64,000 nucleotides of DNA from an uncultured Candidatus Poseidoniales archaeon. Its GTDB lineage: Archaea > Thermoplasmatota > Poseidoniia > Poseidoniales > Poseidoniaceae. The notes beneath the pieces are model-generated. The model had not been told where the DNA came from, made no database searches, and saw only the letters and a program-made list of their open reading frames with translations. Shown here in pieces: positions 1 to 9,304 of the stretch (position 1 is the stretch's first letter; the number at the start of each line of letters is the position of its first letter). The DNA lies in NCBI GenBank assembly GCA_905181785.1, contig CAJIZC010000011.1, positions 21,046 through 85,045 of the forward strand. Reading direction: 5' to 3'. Position numbers and translations under genes: made by a program.

Positions 1-672
1 AACTTCATTTGGAACTTCGGCGTCCTCTTTGGCGCCCTTTTCCTCTCCGTCATGGGATCCACTCCTACTATTCTGGCAGTGGGGGCACTCCTCATGCTGA
101 TCGTGAACCTCATCGTCATCCCAGTCATGACTGGACGAACATTAGGCAACTTCATTTCACGAACCCGGTACATTACATCAGCCGATGGGAAACCAAATTT
201 CATTCACGGTTTGCTCGTCAATTCCGTTGGGCTCATGTCCCTCGTAGGTATCTCCCTTGTCATCTTCAACATGGGCCGAATTTTTGACGACGCAGGCAAG
301 GTCCAACCCGTCAACGTCGCAATCCTCGTACTCGGAATCATCTTCGTTGCTGTGCGCATCATCGATGGACGGTTCAAGAAGAACAGCGACCAAAATCAAG
401 GCCTCTATGACATGCTTTTTGGGGCTTTCTTGGTCAAGTACGTCCCACAAGAAGGAGAGGAACTCACAGGCCTCGCCGCCCGCCTCGAAGGCATGGCAAA
501 CTTTGGTGATTCGTTCACCGCCAAGCGAGAAGATTCCCGCCTCAAGAAGATCGAAAAGGCAGCAATCAAGGCCGAGGAAGATGCATCTGAAACCTCTGAT
601 AAGTCAGAGGATAAGAACCCAGAAGCCTCCAAACCAAAGGCCAAGAAAGCAAAGGCCAAGAAAGTCGAGTGA
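1..672 (+). CDS. RDD-like integral membrane protein, 5' end cut by window
   Basis: The frame is open from base 1, so the true start lies outside the window; the first internal ATG is at 52. Seen: at least three hydrophobic segments (one before and around residue 10 from that ATG, others near 58-73 and 88-103), and a stretch GRTLGNFISRTRYITSADGK after the first of them. That stretch resembles the RDD family motif, where a GrtlGk segment is followed by a short strand and a charged turn. The last 60 residues are rich in Lys, Glu and Ala and end in a K-A-K-K repeat tail, probably cytoplasmic. RDD proteins have no single defined function; some are ion antiporters. The family call is tentative, the membrane protein call is firm. 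Confidence 0.55.
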   Translation, partial: NFIWNFGVLFGALFLSVMGSTPTILAVGALLMLIVNLIVIPVMTGRTLGNFISRTRYITSADGKPNFIHGLLVNSVGLMSLVGISLVIFNMGRIFDDAGKVQPVNVAILVLGIIFVAVRIIDGRFKKNSDQNQGLYDMLFGAFLVKYVPQEGEELTGLAARLEGMANFGDSFTAKREDSRLKKIEKAAIKAEEDASETSDKSEDKNPEASKPKAKKAKAKKVE

Positions 673-690
673 GCCTCCTGCTGGATTTGC

Positions 691-1674
691 ATGGTTGACG
701 AACGCTTCATCCGACCTTGTGCTTGGCTCGCTGCCACCATAGCACTCATTGCAGCGTGTATATTTTACACGTTGCCGGCCTCTATTACTGTTGCATTGGT
801 TTTTTTTAGTGCGTACAACGCCCTTATCGAAATCTATGTTGGAATGAGCTTTCTAACCCCTGGAAAGAAGAAACCGCCCTTTGAGGCTGAAGGCTGGTCT
901 CACCACGATTTGGTTTATGGGACGAATTCACTCCATGCGGTAGCGTTCAAACAAGAGGAATCAGCACCCCTTCTCATCGTTATCCACGGATGGCGGAGTT
1001 CATCTCGTTCAGTCGGTGACCGAGGGGCTTGGTTTGCAAATCGGGGATGGCATGTTCTTCTCATTGAATTGCCGAGTCACGGAGCATCAACGGAAATTGA
1101 ATTCTGGACCGCATACAAATCAATGCAGGCCATCAAAGCCGTTTGCAGCAACTTGGACTCTGTATTTTCCAAAGAGGATGTCACCAAAGTCAGTTACTAT
1201 GGCCACAGCATTGGCTGCTTCATTGGACTTCGTCTTGTTGCTGACCAAGAATTTGTTGCCCTTGAGCACCCAATGACGACCCTCATCTTGGAATCACCTA
1301 TGACCATGTACAGCCCTATCTTGGACGAGATCGCACTCAAATTAAAAATCCCAGCGATCCTCCTCGGCGTGTATCGAAAAAGACTGATTCGAAGGTTCAA
1401 CGCATCCATTGGGGAGAAGGGATTATTTTCGTCAATCGATGAATTTGATTTGCCGCAATGGGGCTTACCCACCCTCCCAACCCTCTGCATTCAAGCCGAC
1501 CCAGACAACCGATTAGGAATGGGACATTTTGACCTCCTCAACACGGCCTATGTTGACTCTGGTCAAGGAGACCTTCTTACGAGTCATCGACTGCCTGGAT
1601 TAACCCATGCTGGGGCAAAAATAAATGAAGAGCGCAATCAATTGATTGCTGCTTGGCTCGATGCTCAATCGTAA
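691..1674 (+). CDS. Membrane-anchored alpha/beta hydrolase
   Basis: Two hydrophobic segments at about residues 8-28 and 30-50 anchor an alpha/beta hydrolase domain. Seen: the oxyanion-type HGW motif after a hydrophobic strand (LLIVIHGWRSSS) and a nucleophile elbow G-H-S-I-G with Ser173. A late His in LTHAG is the probable catalytic base and an Asp in IQADPDNR the probable acid. The fold is certain, but esterase, thioesterase or peptidase activity cannot be told apart from sequence. The gene starts 18 bp after the preceding one and ends base to base with the convergent CNNM gene. It may share a transcript with the upstream membrane protein. Confidence 0.75.
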   Translation: MVDERFIRPCAWLAATIALIAACIFYTLPASITVALVFFSAYNALIEIYVGMSFLTPGKKKPPFEAEGWSHHDLVYGTNSLHAVAFKQEESAPLLIVIHGWRSSSRSVGDRGAWFANRGWHVLLIELPSHGASTEIEFWTAYKSMQAIKAVCSNLDSVFSKEDVTKVSYYGHSIGCFIGLRLVADQEFVALEHPMTTLILESPMTMYSPILDEIALKLKIPAILLGVYRKRLIRRFNASIGEKGLFSSIDEFDLPQWGLPTLPTLCIQADPDNRLGMGHFDLLNTAYVDSGQGDLLTSHRLPGLTHAGAKINEERNQLIAAWLDAQS

Positions 1675-2709
1675 TCATTCTTGCTCGCTTGCATCCGCTT
1701 GCTCGCGAGCGAGTTCTCTCATGTCATCAACTTCATCCAGTTCATCCACGATTTCTTCACCTAACAGCGTCTCCAAGACGTCTTCCATAGTGACAAGACC
1801 TGCCGTCCCACCGAATTCATCTCGTACGACGGCGAATTGCTGACGCTTGCCCAAAAACATCTCAAGCGCGGTATCAACTGAAGTCTCGGTGTCCAAAAAC
1901 ATCACGTCCTTCCTCAATTCTTCCATCGTAGTGTCCCATTCATCTCGGCTTGCAGCCATAAGCAACTGAGAGCGTATGACGATGCCGGAGATGTCATCAA
2001 TCGTTTCTTCGAAGACCGGGATCCTCGAAACCCGAATGATGTTGTGTTCATCAAGAACTTCCTTGATGGTGTCCTTAAGGTTAAACGCGGTCATCACGAC
2101 ACGTGGTGTCATAATTTCAACCACCTTCATTTCGCCGAGTTTCAAAAGATTGTGAATAACGGTTTCTTCATCTTTTTCGATGATGCCTTCTTCTTCGCCC
2201 AGGTCTGCAAGAGCTGCCACATCATCGCGAGTGAACAGTGCATCGTCCCCTTTTGGAAGGATTGACTTCAACATTTGAATGGGCCCAATAAAGACGGCCA
2301 ACCCGACCGTAATCCAATGAAGAACATGCCCGGTTGGCTTAGCTAATTGCTTCCAGTATGCAGTGCCCAGAGTTTTTGGAATGATCTCAGACAGGAATAA
2401 AACAAGCAAAGTCAGGATCACAGATGCATAGGTCAGGTATTCGTGACCGAACACCTTGTCCACTTCTGCACCAACGCCTGCAGCACCCATTGTGTGTGCA
2501 ATGGTGTTGAGGGTAAGAATGGCGGTCAGTGGTTTGACAGCATCGTCTGATTTTAGATTGGCCCAGATTTTTCCTTTCCGCGTTCCGTCCCGCTCCCACA
2601 TAGCGATTTGTGTATGGGGTATCGATAGAACAACTGCCTCCAAAATGGAGCATAAAAATGAAACGCCAAGCGCCAATGTACCGTATAAAATGAGGATTGT
2701 GTAGTCCAT
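1675..2709 (-). CDS. CNNM/CorC-type transporter (DUF21 plus CBS pair)
   Basis: The N-terminal half is a DUF21 (CNNM) transmembrane domain with segments near residues 4-27, 60-80, 95-115 and 128-150, including the SEIIPKTLG motif typical of the family. The second half is a pair of CBS domains (about 190-320), marked by IMTPRVVMTAF near the start and FGGTAGLVTMEDVLETLLGE near the end. The usual C-terminal CorC_HlyC domain is missing: the protein stops after the CBS pair in an acidic tail. Family members are implicated in magnesium or cobalt efflux or in sensing. The gene is single, convergent with the hydrolase and divergent from MetRS. Confidence 0.85.
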   Translation of the reverse strand: MDYTILILYGTLALGVSFLCSILEAVVLSIPHTQIAMWERDGTRKGKIWANLKSDDAVKPLTAILTLNTIAHTMGAAGVGAEVDKVFGHEYLTYASVILTLLVLFLSEIIPKTLGTAYWKQLAKPTGHVLHWITVGLAVFIGPIQMLKSILPKGDDALFTRDDVAALADLGEEEGIIEKDEETVIHNLLKLGEMKVVEIMTPRVVMTAFNLKDTIKEVLDEHNIIRVSRIPVFEETIDDISGIVIRSQLLMAASRDEWDTTMEELRKDVMFLDTETSVDTALEMFLGKRQQFAVVRDEFGGTAGLVTMEDVLETLLGEEIVDELDEVDDMRELAREQADASEQE

Positions 2710-2855
2710 GCTGTTTCAGAGGCTCCTAGGGTACCGCTAATTTGGCGTGGGACTCTTAGTTATTGAAAATGTTGGAGACCACTTCCTCTCTAACTCGCAC
2801 GGATTGGGGGCATCGATAGGAAAACATGTCCTCTTTGAGCCTGATTTTATGATGA

Positions 2856-2863
2856 TTTTAAAG
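2856..2863 (+). promoter_or_regulatory. Probable TATA box of metG
   Basis: TTTTAAAG is centred about 29 bp upstream of the metG ATG. The expected transcription start would fall within a few bases of the start codon, a leaderless arrangement common in archaea. The rest of the 179-bp gap (2710-2888) shows no gene or repeat. Confidence 0.45.
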
Positions 2864-2888
2864 ACAGGCCGCACACCGAACAAAACAG

Positions 2889-5168
2889 ATGACCTCCGAA
2901 CATGTTCTCATTTGTGTTGCTTGGCCGTACGCAAACGGTCCACTTCACTTAGGCCACGTTGCGGGTTGTTACCTCCCCCCTGATATCCAAGCTCGATTTG
3001 AGCGAGCGCTTGGAAACCGCGTCTTGATGGTTTCCGGATCCGATGAGCATGGAACACCGATCACGGTTTCCGCAGAACAGAACGGAGTCAGCCCTCAGGA
3101 TATTGTGGACACATACCACGCAATGAACAGCAAGGCTTTACTGAATTTGGGTTGTTCTTGGGAACCTCAAGTCGACCCACGGGGCGTGGAATACGGTGGG
3201 GCGCTGTTCAACAGAACAAGCGATCCACGGCATAAAAAAATGGTTCAAGATAATTTCACCTCACTCCTCAATGCAGGTTTATTTGAAGAAAAAACAATGA
3301 AGCAGTATTACGAAACAAACGATGATGGAACAGGGCGTTTCCTTCCCGATCGCTACGTAGAAGGCGTATGCCCATCCTGTCAAGAAGATGGGGCGCGCGG
3401 CGACCAATGCGATGCATGTGGTGCAACCTACGAAGCGGAGGAGTTGCTCCAACCCCGGTCTAAAATGAACCCAACCGCATCGATTGAAGTGAGGGATACA
3501 GAACACCTTTTTTACCGCCTTGATGCCTTTCAGTCAGCCCTCGAGCACCATGCATCAGGCCAACAAAAAGTCTGGAAATCAAACGTCAGAGCCATGACAA
3601 AACAATGGCTCGACATGGGCCTACGCCCTCGTGCAGTAACCCGCGACCTTTCTTGGGGAATCCCTCTGCCTCTCGAGGGCGAGGAATGGAATGGAAAATG
3701 CGTCTATGTTTGGTTTGAAGCCGTTCAAGGCTATTCCACCTGCGCACGCATCTGGGCAGATACAATCGCGCATGAAGCAGGCCATCCCAAGGGAACGGAT
3801 GCATGGATGGATTGGTGGAACATAGCAGAGAACGGAGATGTCCCGCGCCACCTCTATTTCTTGGGCAAGGACAACATACCCTTCCACACCGTAATTTGGC
3901 CGGCCTTGATTTTAGGGCTGAACCATGCCAAGAAAGGGTTGACGATCGATGATGAAGTCGCCCTCCCAGCACCTGGAGAAATGGCGTTGGAAACCAACGT
4001 TCCCGCTATGGAATACTTGATGCTCGCTGGCGGTCAATTTTCCAAATCTCGCAAGCATGCCGTTTGGCTTCCATCATTCCTAGAAAGGTTCGACCCCGAT
4101 ACATTGCGGTATTACTTGAGCATTAACATGCCCGAGAACCACGACACAGACTTCAATTGGCCTGACTTTGTGGAGAAAATAAACACCGAACTCATCGCAG
4201 CGTACGGCAATTTCGTCCACCGAGTGTTGACCCTCGGCCACCGATTACCATCGGGTGAAAAAGGACCACTCGAATCCGTTGAAGAGCCGGAACTCACCAT
4301 GGCTCACCGCGCGAAACTCGAAGAATTGCATGCCTCCATCACAGAATCGCTGCAAAGGCACCGCTACAAAGAAGCCTTGAGAACGGTGATGAATGCATCT
4401 CAATACGGGAACCAGATGCTTCAAGCCGCAACACCATGGAAGTACCTCAAAGACGAGACCCCTTCACCCGAACGCAAACAATCACTTTCCGATTTGGCCT
4501 TTGGCTGGAGAATTGCGAGGTTCTTAGCCATCACCACTCAACCGTTCATGCCGTTCAGCGCTGCACGCCTCTGGGCCAGCTTAGGCTTGAGTGGGGCAGT
4601 AAGTGAAACTCAGTGGGAAGAAGCGGTCAACTGGGACGCTCCGATGGAATGGAATCCGGAGGACCCTCAACCCTTGTTTAAGCGTCTTGAACTTGAGGAA
4701 ATTTTAGCCTCAGAACAATCCCTAATCGATCCAGATGAAGCATCGGCGGCAGACCCAGGTCATAGCGTCAAAGGAAGCAAAAAAAGAAACAAACCGTCCA
4801 AGGAGGAAAAGAAAGTGACAGAAGCACCAGAAGGAACAACATACCTTAATTTTGATACATTCATGGAAGTCGATTTACGAGTCGGTAAAATCATAACCGT
4901 TGATGATCATCCGAATGCAGACCGATTGTATGTCGTAACAATTGACGACGGCACTGAAGAGCCCCGCACCATTTGCGCTGGCTTGAAGGCGTATTATTCT
5001 CCAGAAGAGATGGTTGGGAAAACGGTGGTCTTTGTGGCAAATTTGAAACCGCGACCGCTTCGTGGTGTTGTCTCACAGGGCATGATGCTCGCTGCAGATG
5101 ATGGCAATGACAACGTCAAATTAATCACCATTGATGGTGAAATCTCTCCTGGTTCACAGGTACGTTGA
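2889..5168 (+). CDS. metG: Methionyl-tRNA synthetase with C-terminal tRNA-binding domain
   Basis: Class I aminoacyl-tRNA synthetase that charges tRNA-Met. Seen: the HIGH-type motif HLGH at residues 20-23; a zinc-knob region with CPSC and CDAC cysteine pairs near 160-180; FSKSR at 384-388 in the position of KMSKS; an anticodon-binding helical region; a Lys-rich linker (about 620-650); and an EMAPII/Trbp111-type tRNA-binding domain from about residue 655 to the end (VDLRVGKI, HPNADRLY, GMMLAA). Many archaea encode the last domain separately, while here it is fused as in many bacteria. The ATG at 2889 fits a leaderless transcript. The stop abuts the stop of the convergent cyclodeaminase gene with no spacer. 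Confidence 0.97.
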   Translation: MTSEHVLICVAWPYANGPLHLGHVAGCYLPPDIQARFERALGNRVLMVSGSDEHGTPITVSAEQNGVSPQDIVDTYHAMNSKALLNLGCSWEPQVDPRGVEYGGALFNRTSDPRHKKMVQDNFTSLLNAGLFEEKTMKQYYETNDDGTGRFLPDRYVEGVCPSCQEDGARGDQCDACGATYEAEELLQPRSKMNPTASIEVRDTEHLFYRLDAFQSALEHHASGQQKVWKSNVRAMTKQWLDMGLRPRAVTRDLSWGIPLPLEGEEWNGKCVYVWFEAVQGYSTCARIWADTIAHEAGHPKGTDAWMDWWNIAENGDVPRHLYFLGKDNIPFHTVIWPALILGLNHAKKGLTIDDEVALPAPGEMALETNVPAMEYLMLAGGQFSKSRKHAVWLPSFLERFDPDTLRYYLSINMPENHDTDFNWPDFVEKINTELIAAYGNFVHRVLTLGHRLPSGEKGPLESVEEPELTMAHRAKLEELHASITESLQRHRYKEALRTVMNASQYGNQMLQAATPWKYLKDETPSPERKQSLSDLAFGWRIARFLAITTQPFMPFSAARLWASLGLSGAVSETQWEEAVNWDAPMEWNPEDPQPLFKRLELEEILASEQSLIDPDEASAADPGHSVKGSKKRNKPSKEEKKVTEAPEGTTYLNFDTFMEVDLRVGKIITVDDHPNADRLYVVTIDDGTEEPRTICAGLKAYYSPEEMVGKTVVFVANLKPRPLRGVVSQGMMLAADDGNDNVKLITIDGEISPGSQVR

Positions 5169-5798
5169 TCACGAATTAATTCGATCGTGGACGGCGTGCA
5201 TCACCAATCGAGAACGAGCGGAACATTCCTCTCTCATTCCAGCTGATGCCTCAATAAGCTCGGAAGACATGGTTTCAGGCAATGATGAAACGTTGATGTC
5301 GACGTTAAACAGCGCCCCTTTAACCGCTGCACTGGCGAGCAAAGATGCTACGCCTACATCGGATGCGGCGTTACCATTTCCATCCCGCGCAAGGTCTTCT
5401 AAAACATCCAACAATTTCATGCCCAACTGAGCGGTTTCCAAGGGAACCTCTGCCGCCCTTAGGGTGCCTGCTCGTATTGCAGTGCGCCGGGTCGATTTTT
5501 CATCTTCCGTTTCCTTTGGCATTCTAAAGGCCGCCACGACCAGATCAAACGCATCGCTGTCTTCCTGAGCCAGTGGACCCGAGCGAGAAATCACTTCTGC
5601 AGCCACTCGACTGGCGACATCTGCTGCTGCCCAACCTGCGGACCATTTTTCCTTGCCAGAAGTGAGGTTGCAAACCATGGCGGTGAGGGCAGCGGCCTGA
5701 CCAAGAGCGACCGCTGCGGCAGTGCCTCCACCGGGCGTGGCGTTGTCAGATGCAAGAGCATCTTGGAAATCATTCAAACTCATCTCCATCCAATTCAT
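5169..5798 (-). CDS. Formimidoyl-THF cyclodeaminase (FTCD C-terminal half)
   Basis: Corresponds to the cyclodeaminase half of animal FTCD and to bacterial FchA. It converts 5-formimino-tetrahydrofolate to 5,10-methenyl-tetrahydrofolate with release of ammonia. Seen: the family N-terminus with ATPGGGTAAA near residues 21-30, followed by the hydrophobic helix ALGQAAALTAMVCNLT, and a full helical domain of 209 residues, the usual length. The start ATG overlaps the stop of the formimidoyltransferase gene by 4 bp (ATGA), so the two should be translationally coupled. Together they do what one fused protein does in animals. FchA-type cyclohydrolase activity is an alternative, but the neighbour favours the histidine-degradation role. 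Confidence 0.9.
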   Translation of the reverse strand: MNWMEMSLNDFQDALASDNATPGGGTAAAVALGQAAALTAMVCNLTSGKEKWSAGWAAADVASRVAAEVISRSGPLAQEDSDAFDLVVAAFRMPKETEDEKSTRRTAIRAGTLRAAEVPLETAQLGMKLLDVLEDLARDGNGNAASDVGVASLLASAAVKGALFNVDINVSSLPETMSSELIEASAGMREECSARSRLVMHAVHDRINS

Positions 5799-6841
5799 TG
5801 GCCTAAAGCCTCCTTGAGTGCGTATTCAATGATTCTCTTTTCTGGAATGAACTTCTCGATTTGATGAAGACCAAGCCCCTCAATCGCTGCTTCGACAAGC
5901 GCTCGTTCCTCGGTGACCCCCACATCTGCATACCAGCGTCCCGTTTCCAACATTGCAGAAAGGGGGACGAGTCCTACAAGTTCACTTCCTGGAACTTCGA
6001 CCCCATGATCGTGAGCGATGCTCTTGCATGCCTCAAAGGCGACGTGCATAGGGCACAGGGTTACGTCCCTCAAATTCATTGATACTTGGCTCATTTGATG
6101 GGTTTCTAACGGCACACCCATCCCTTGAACCAGAGTCAACATGCCTGGGACCCTCATTTTACGCCCATCTTCTTTTTTGATGAGCCGACCTGTTGAACGG
6201 ATAAGCGAACCCACCTTACGCGCCACATCGGCGCTGGGATCGTTCAGGTTGACGTTGTAAGCAACAAGTATGCCACGAGCACCAAAGGTAATGGCTCCGG
6301 ACTTGGCAACAACATCGTTCCATTGGCGTGGCCCATAGTCGGGGTATCGCGTGTCGTCTTCGTGAATTGAAGATCCTTTAGAGAGCCGTTCTTCGAGCCC
6401 TTCATACTGCCCTTTTCGGATGGTCGAAAGCAGCGCTTTTGCAGATGTGGTTGCTGCTTGGCCATAGAGGTAGGTCGGGACGTTGCATGCCTCTGCCACA
6501 CGTTCAGCCAATGAAGCAGCTAGGTGTGAGCAATCTTCCATTGTGACTCCATTAAGTGGAATGAACGGGCAAACATCCACTGCACCAAGCCTCGGGTGTT
6601 CACCTGCATGACCTCGCATGTCGATTTCTGCAATCGCCGTACGCACCAACAGGAAGGCAGCCTCCGATACTGCAGATGGAGCACCTGCGAGCGTGATCAC
6701 CGTACGGTTGTAGTCAGCATCGGGTTCAACACCAAGCACGGCGCAGCCTTCAATGTGCGATGCAGCGTCGATTATGCGCTGTATTTTTTCTGTATCTCGT
6801 CCCTCGGAGATGTTGGGGACGCACTCCACTAAGCCTTCCAT
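5795..6841 (-). CDS. Glutamate formimidoyltransferase (FTCD N-terminal half)
   Basis: Transfers the formimino group from N-formimino-L-glutamate to tetrahydrofolate, the last step of this histidine route, yielding glutamate. Seen: the hallmark N-terminus VECVPNISEGRD, then DADYNRTVITLAG and HPRLGAVDVCPFIPL, then YLYGQAA; these are folate- and substrate-site motifs of the family. The C-terminal subdomain is present (VQGMGV to the end). I chose the ATG at 6841 because the family starts about here and a GAGG lies just upstream. A GTG at 6859 would add six residues. The gene precedes the cyclodeaminase in the same transcript. It implies that the organism uses tetrahydrofolate. Confidence 0.92.
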   Translation of the reverse strand: MEGLVECVPNISEGRDTEKIQRIIDAASHIEGCAVLGVEPDADYNRTVITLAGAPSAVSEAAFLLVRTAIAEIDMRGHAGEHPRLGAVDVCPFIPLNGVTMEDCSHLAASLAERVAEACNVPTYLYGQAATTSAKALLSTIRKGQYEGLEERLSKGSSIHEDDTRYPDYGPRQWNDVVAKSGAITFGARGILVAYNVNLNDPSADVARKVGSLIRSTGRLIKKEDGRKMRVPGMLTLVQGMGVPLETHQMSQVSMNLRDVTLCPMHVAFEACKSIAHDHGVEVPGSELVGLVPLSAMLETGRWYADVGVTEERALVEAAIEGLGLHQIEKFIPEKRIIEYALKEALGQ

Positions 6842-6895
6842 ATACCTCGTTCGCCTCACTCGGACTTTGAATGTTGACCGAGGTTTTAGATGAAA

Positions 6896-8116
6896 TCAAC
6901 TGTAAAGTGCTTCAGGAGAGGATGTTCGCCCGCCCGCCGATTTCTTTTCGTTGAGTTTCGTCACTGCCAGCATGAGATCATCATTGGTGACCGAACTTCG
7001 CCCGTCTCGAATAGCGATCATTCCTGCTTCAACACAGGTTGCCTTCAATTCAGCCCCGCTGTATCCTTCTGTTTTGTCGACGATACGCTGAATGTTGATT
7101 CGTTTGGTCGACATGCTGGATGTGTGGAGTTTCAAAATAGCCTTTCGTCCTTTTTCATCGGGGCGCGGGATGGTGACAATTCGGTCAAAACGGCCTGGTC
7201 GCAGAAGCGCATCATCAAGGATGTCTGGTCGGTTGGTTGCAGCTATGATTTTTACATCTTCAAGTGCATCAAACCCGTCCAATTCGGCAAGGAGTTGCAT
7301 CAAAGTACGCTGAACTTCACGGTCACCGCTTGTCGATCCGTCGAGGCGCTTTGCTCCAATGGCATCGATTTCATCGAGGAAAATGATGGCAGGCGATTTA
7401 TCTTTAGCAAGCGAAAACAATTCGCGTACCATTCGCCCTCCTTCACCGATGTATTTCTGTGCAAGTTCACTGCCGACCATTCGAATGAATGTGGCATCGG
7501 TGTGATTGGCGACTGCTTTTGCCAGCAGGGTCTTGCCACAGCCGGGCGGTCCAACGAGCAGAATGCCTTTTGGTGGCGTTATACCGACCTTCTTGAAGAG
7601 TTCAGGAGAAGTGAGCGGCAGTTCAATTGCTTCACGCACTGTTTGTATTTGTTCATCAAGACCGGCGACTTCGTCGTATGTGATATCCGGTTTGGTTACC
7701 ATTTCGGCACCGCTGACCATTGGGTCCCACGCATCATGAAGCACCTCAATTACAGCGAGCGTGTCTTGATTGAGTGCAACGCGAGTCCCTGGTTTGAGAG
7801 TTTTCGGTTCGAGCCTTTGATTGAGTGAAACTTGGAACACGGTTCCGTTGGATGAACGGACGATGGCAGTTCGATCGTCGAGGATGTCTTGCAGGTGCCC
7901 GATAATGAGAGGGGGAGATTTCAACAAGCGAACTTCATCATCGAGGCGCTGAGCCCTCTTTTTCAGGCTGCGAATATCAGATTCCATTTGGGAACGTTCG
8001 TTGATCAAACTCTGTGCTTGATCTTGCAATTCGGAGAAAGCATGCTCCAACGTTTTGATTTCATCCTCGGACGCAACAGAACGTGCTGGAGGCTTTTGTT
8101 CAACATCTGTACCCAT
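6896..8116 (-). CDS. pan: Proteasome-activating nucleotidase PAN
   Basis: Hexameric AAA+ unfoldase that feeds substrates into the 20S proteasome. Domains in order: an N-terminal coiled coil (about residues 15-66), an OB-fold (about 70-125), and the AAA module with Walker A GPPGCGKT at about 189-196, Walker B IIFLDEIDAIG, an SRH-type segment with ATNRPDILDDALLRPGRFDR, and the C-terminal helical lid. It ends L-Y-S, a valid HbYX motif for docking and gate opening of the 20S core. The longest frame opens with TTG at 8134. I prefer ATG 8116 because a TATA-like AAATAAA at 8143-8149 would put transcription start about 4 bases before it. No proteasome subunit lies in the window. Confidence 0.95.
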   Translation of the reverse strand: MGTDVEQKPPARSVASEDEIKTLEHAFSELQDQAQSLINERSQMESDIRSLKKRAQRLDDEVRLLKSPPLIIGHLQDILDDRTAIVRSSNGTVFQVSLNQRLEPKTLKPGTRVALNQDTLAVIEVLHDAWDPMVSGAEMVTKPDITYDEVAGLDEQIQTVREAIELPLTSPELFKKVGITPPKGILLVGPPGCGKTLLAKAVANHTDATFIRMVGSELAQKYIGEGGRMVRELFSLAKDKSPAIIFLDEIDAIGAKRLDGSTSGDREVQRTLMQLLAELDGFDALEDVKIIAATNRPDILDDALLRPGRFDRIVTIPRPDEKGRKAILKLHTSSMSTKRINIQRIVDKTEGYSGAELKATCVEAGMIAIRDGRSSVTNDDLMLAVTKLNEKKSAGGRTSSPEALYS

Positions 8117-8142
8117 GGTGCTCAACCAGTCCAAACGGCCAG

Positions 8143-8149
8143 TTTATTT
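8143..8149 (-). promoter_or_regulatory. Probable TATA box of pan
   Basis: Minus-strand AAATAAA is centred 30 bp upstream of the ATG at 8116, giving a predicted leader of only a few bases. This supports ATG 8116 over the upstream TTG. Confidence 0.4.
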
Positions 8150-8238
8150 CAACAAGACGGAACCATACCTTCCGAAACGGCAAAGACGAAGCCTTCAAAG
8201 GATGTCGGCATAACCCGGATATTGGAGTTTTGATTCGA

Positions 8239-8742
8239 ATGGCGGACTGCGAATTATGTGGCGCGATGAAGGTTGGCGTACGAAGCGTCAAAACCGGGAA
8301 GACAGAAGTAACGGCATGCGCCCGTTGCATCGACAAAATGAACCTTGGACCAAAAGAAACTGCCCCTGGTTTAGCCAAGGCTCAATCGATGCATGCAAAG
8401 CCTTCTCATGCCTCTTCATACGCGGCAAGAGGCAAGAAGGGCAAGGATATCATGCTCAAAACAGAAAAGGAATTGGCTTCGGATTTTGGTAAAAGAATTT
8501 CTGCAGCCCGCAAATCCAAGGGCTGGAATCACGCTACACTTGGAAAAAGAATGGCTGAAACCGTCAACATCATCAAATCAGCAGAGGCTGGCAAACGCCC
8601 TACAGATGGGGTCCTGCGTAAATTCGAACGGGTGCTTGGCATTTCGCTGTGGGTGGTTTCAACGGAAGAGACCACCACACATGTGGATCGCAGTTCAAAC
8701 CGTGGCATGACGCTGGGTGATTATTTCGATGACCAACCCTGA
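8239..8742 (+). CDS. Archaeal multiprotein bridging factor aMBF1
   Basis: Basal transcription/translation-associated factor conserved in archaea and eukaryotes. Seen: an N-terminal zinc ribbon with C-E-L-C near residues 4-7 and C-A-R-C near 29-32, a Lys-rich linker, and a C-terminal Cro/C1-type HTH of about 55 residues (FGKRISAARKSKGWNHATLG and on). The ATG at 8239 places the zinc ribbon at the very N-terminus, as in the family. An in-frame ATG at 8083 would start inside the oppositely oriented pan gene and is rejected. The 3' end overlaps the Tsr3 gene, suggesting an operon aMBF1-tsr3-fdhD. Confidence 0.9.
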   Translation: MADCELCGAMKVGVRSVKTGKTEVTACARCIDKMNLGPKETAPGLAKAQSMHAKPSHASSYAARGKKGKDIMLKTEKELASDFGKRISAARKSKGWNHATLGKRMAETVNIIKSAEAGKRPTDGVLRKFERVLGISLWVVSTEETTTHVDRSSNRGMTLGDYFDDQP

Positions 8743-9304
8743 GGTTTCCCCTGACGTCAAGGTTCATGCTCTTTGGCTTGCTCAAGACGATCCTAAGAAG
8801 AATACGGCCGTCCTAGCGAATAAGCGTGGAGATTTAAAACTCCATAAGAAGATCAACACCTTGCCGCGCAGAGGAATTATTTTGGAACCACTTTGTGGGA
8901 AAGTGTTTGGCCCAGAAGACCACTCGCTGATTCTTGAGCAAGGTGGGGCTGTTGTCGGACTTGATTGCAGCTGGGCGCACATTGAATCAAGCGTCCAACA
9001 AGTGATGAAACGCACCCGCTTACAACCACGCATGCTCCCCCTGTTGTTAGCAGCTAATCCCGTGAATTGGGGGAAGCCGGGCCGACTCACCACGGCTGAA
9101 GCGTTGGCTACGGTCCTCTACCTCGTCGGTCGAACCGACCAGGCAGCACGGGTTCTTGGCGCATTCCGCTGGGGTCCTCGGTTTTTTGAATTGAATCAAG
9201 AACCACTTGATGCCTATGCTGGAGCCACATCGAGCGCTGAACTCGTTGCCCTTCAATTTGAATTCTTTGACCTTAGCCATCTGGAAGAGGGGGAAGAAGA
9301 TTGA
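8729..9304 (+). CDS. tsr3: Tsr3-type rRNA aminocarboxypropyltransferase (DUF367)
   Basis: Family transfers the aminocarboxypropyl group of SAM to a hypermodified base of small-subunit rRNA (the m1-acp3-pseudouridine position in eukaryotes). Seen: an N-terminal strand-rich segment, then GLDCSWAHIE, then the DUF367 signature LLLAANPVNWGKPGRLTTAEA, then WGPRFFELN near the end. The length of about 191 residues is normal for archaea. ATG 8729 is preferred, with ATG 8717 four codons upstream also possible. It overlaps the end of aMBF1 by 14 bp, and its stop overlaps the TTG start of fdhD. Confidence 0.9.
   Translation: MTNPEVSPDVKVHALWLAQDDPKKNTAVLANKRGDLKLHKKINTLPRRGIILEPLCGKVFGPEDHSLILEQGGAVVGLDCSWAHIESSVQQVMKRTRLQPRMLPLLLAANPVNWGKPGRLTTAEALATVLYLVGRTDQAARVLGAFRWGPRFFELNQEPLDAYAGATSSAELVALQFEFFDLSHLEEGEED

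Noticed and set aside
6890..7828. Long plus-strand open frame (312 codons) opposite pan
   Set aside because: It is the antisense shadow of the strongly conserved PAN gene; its product is Cys/Phe-rich with no family-like segments.
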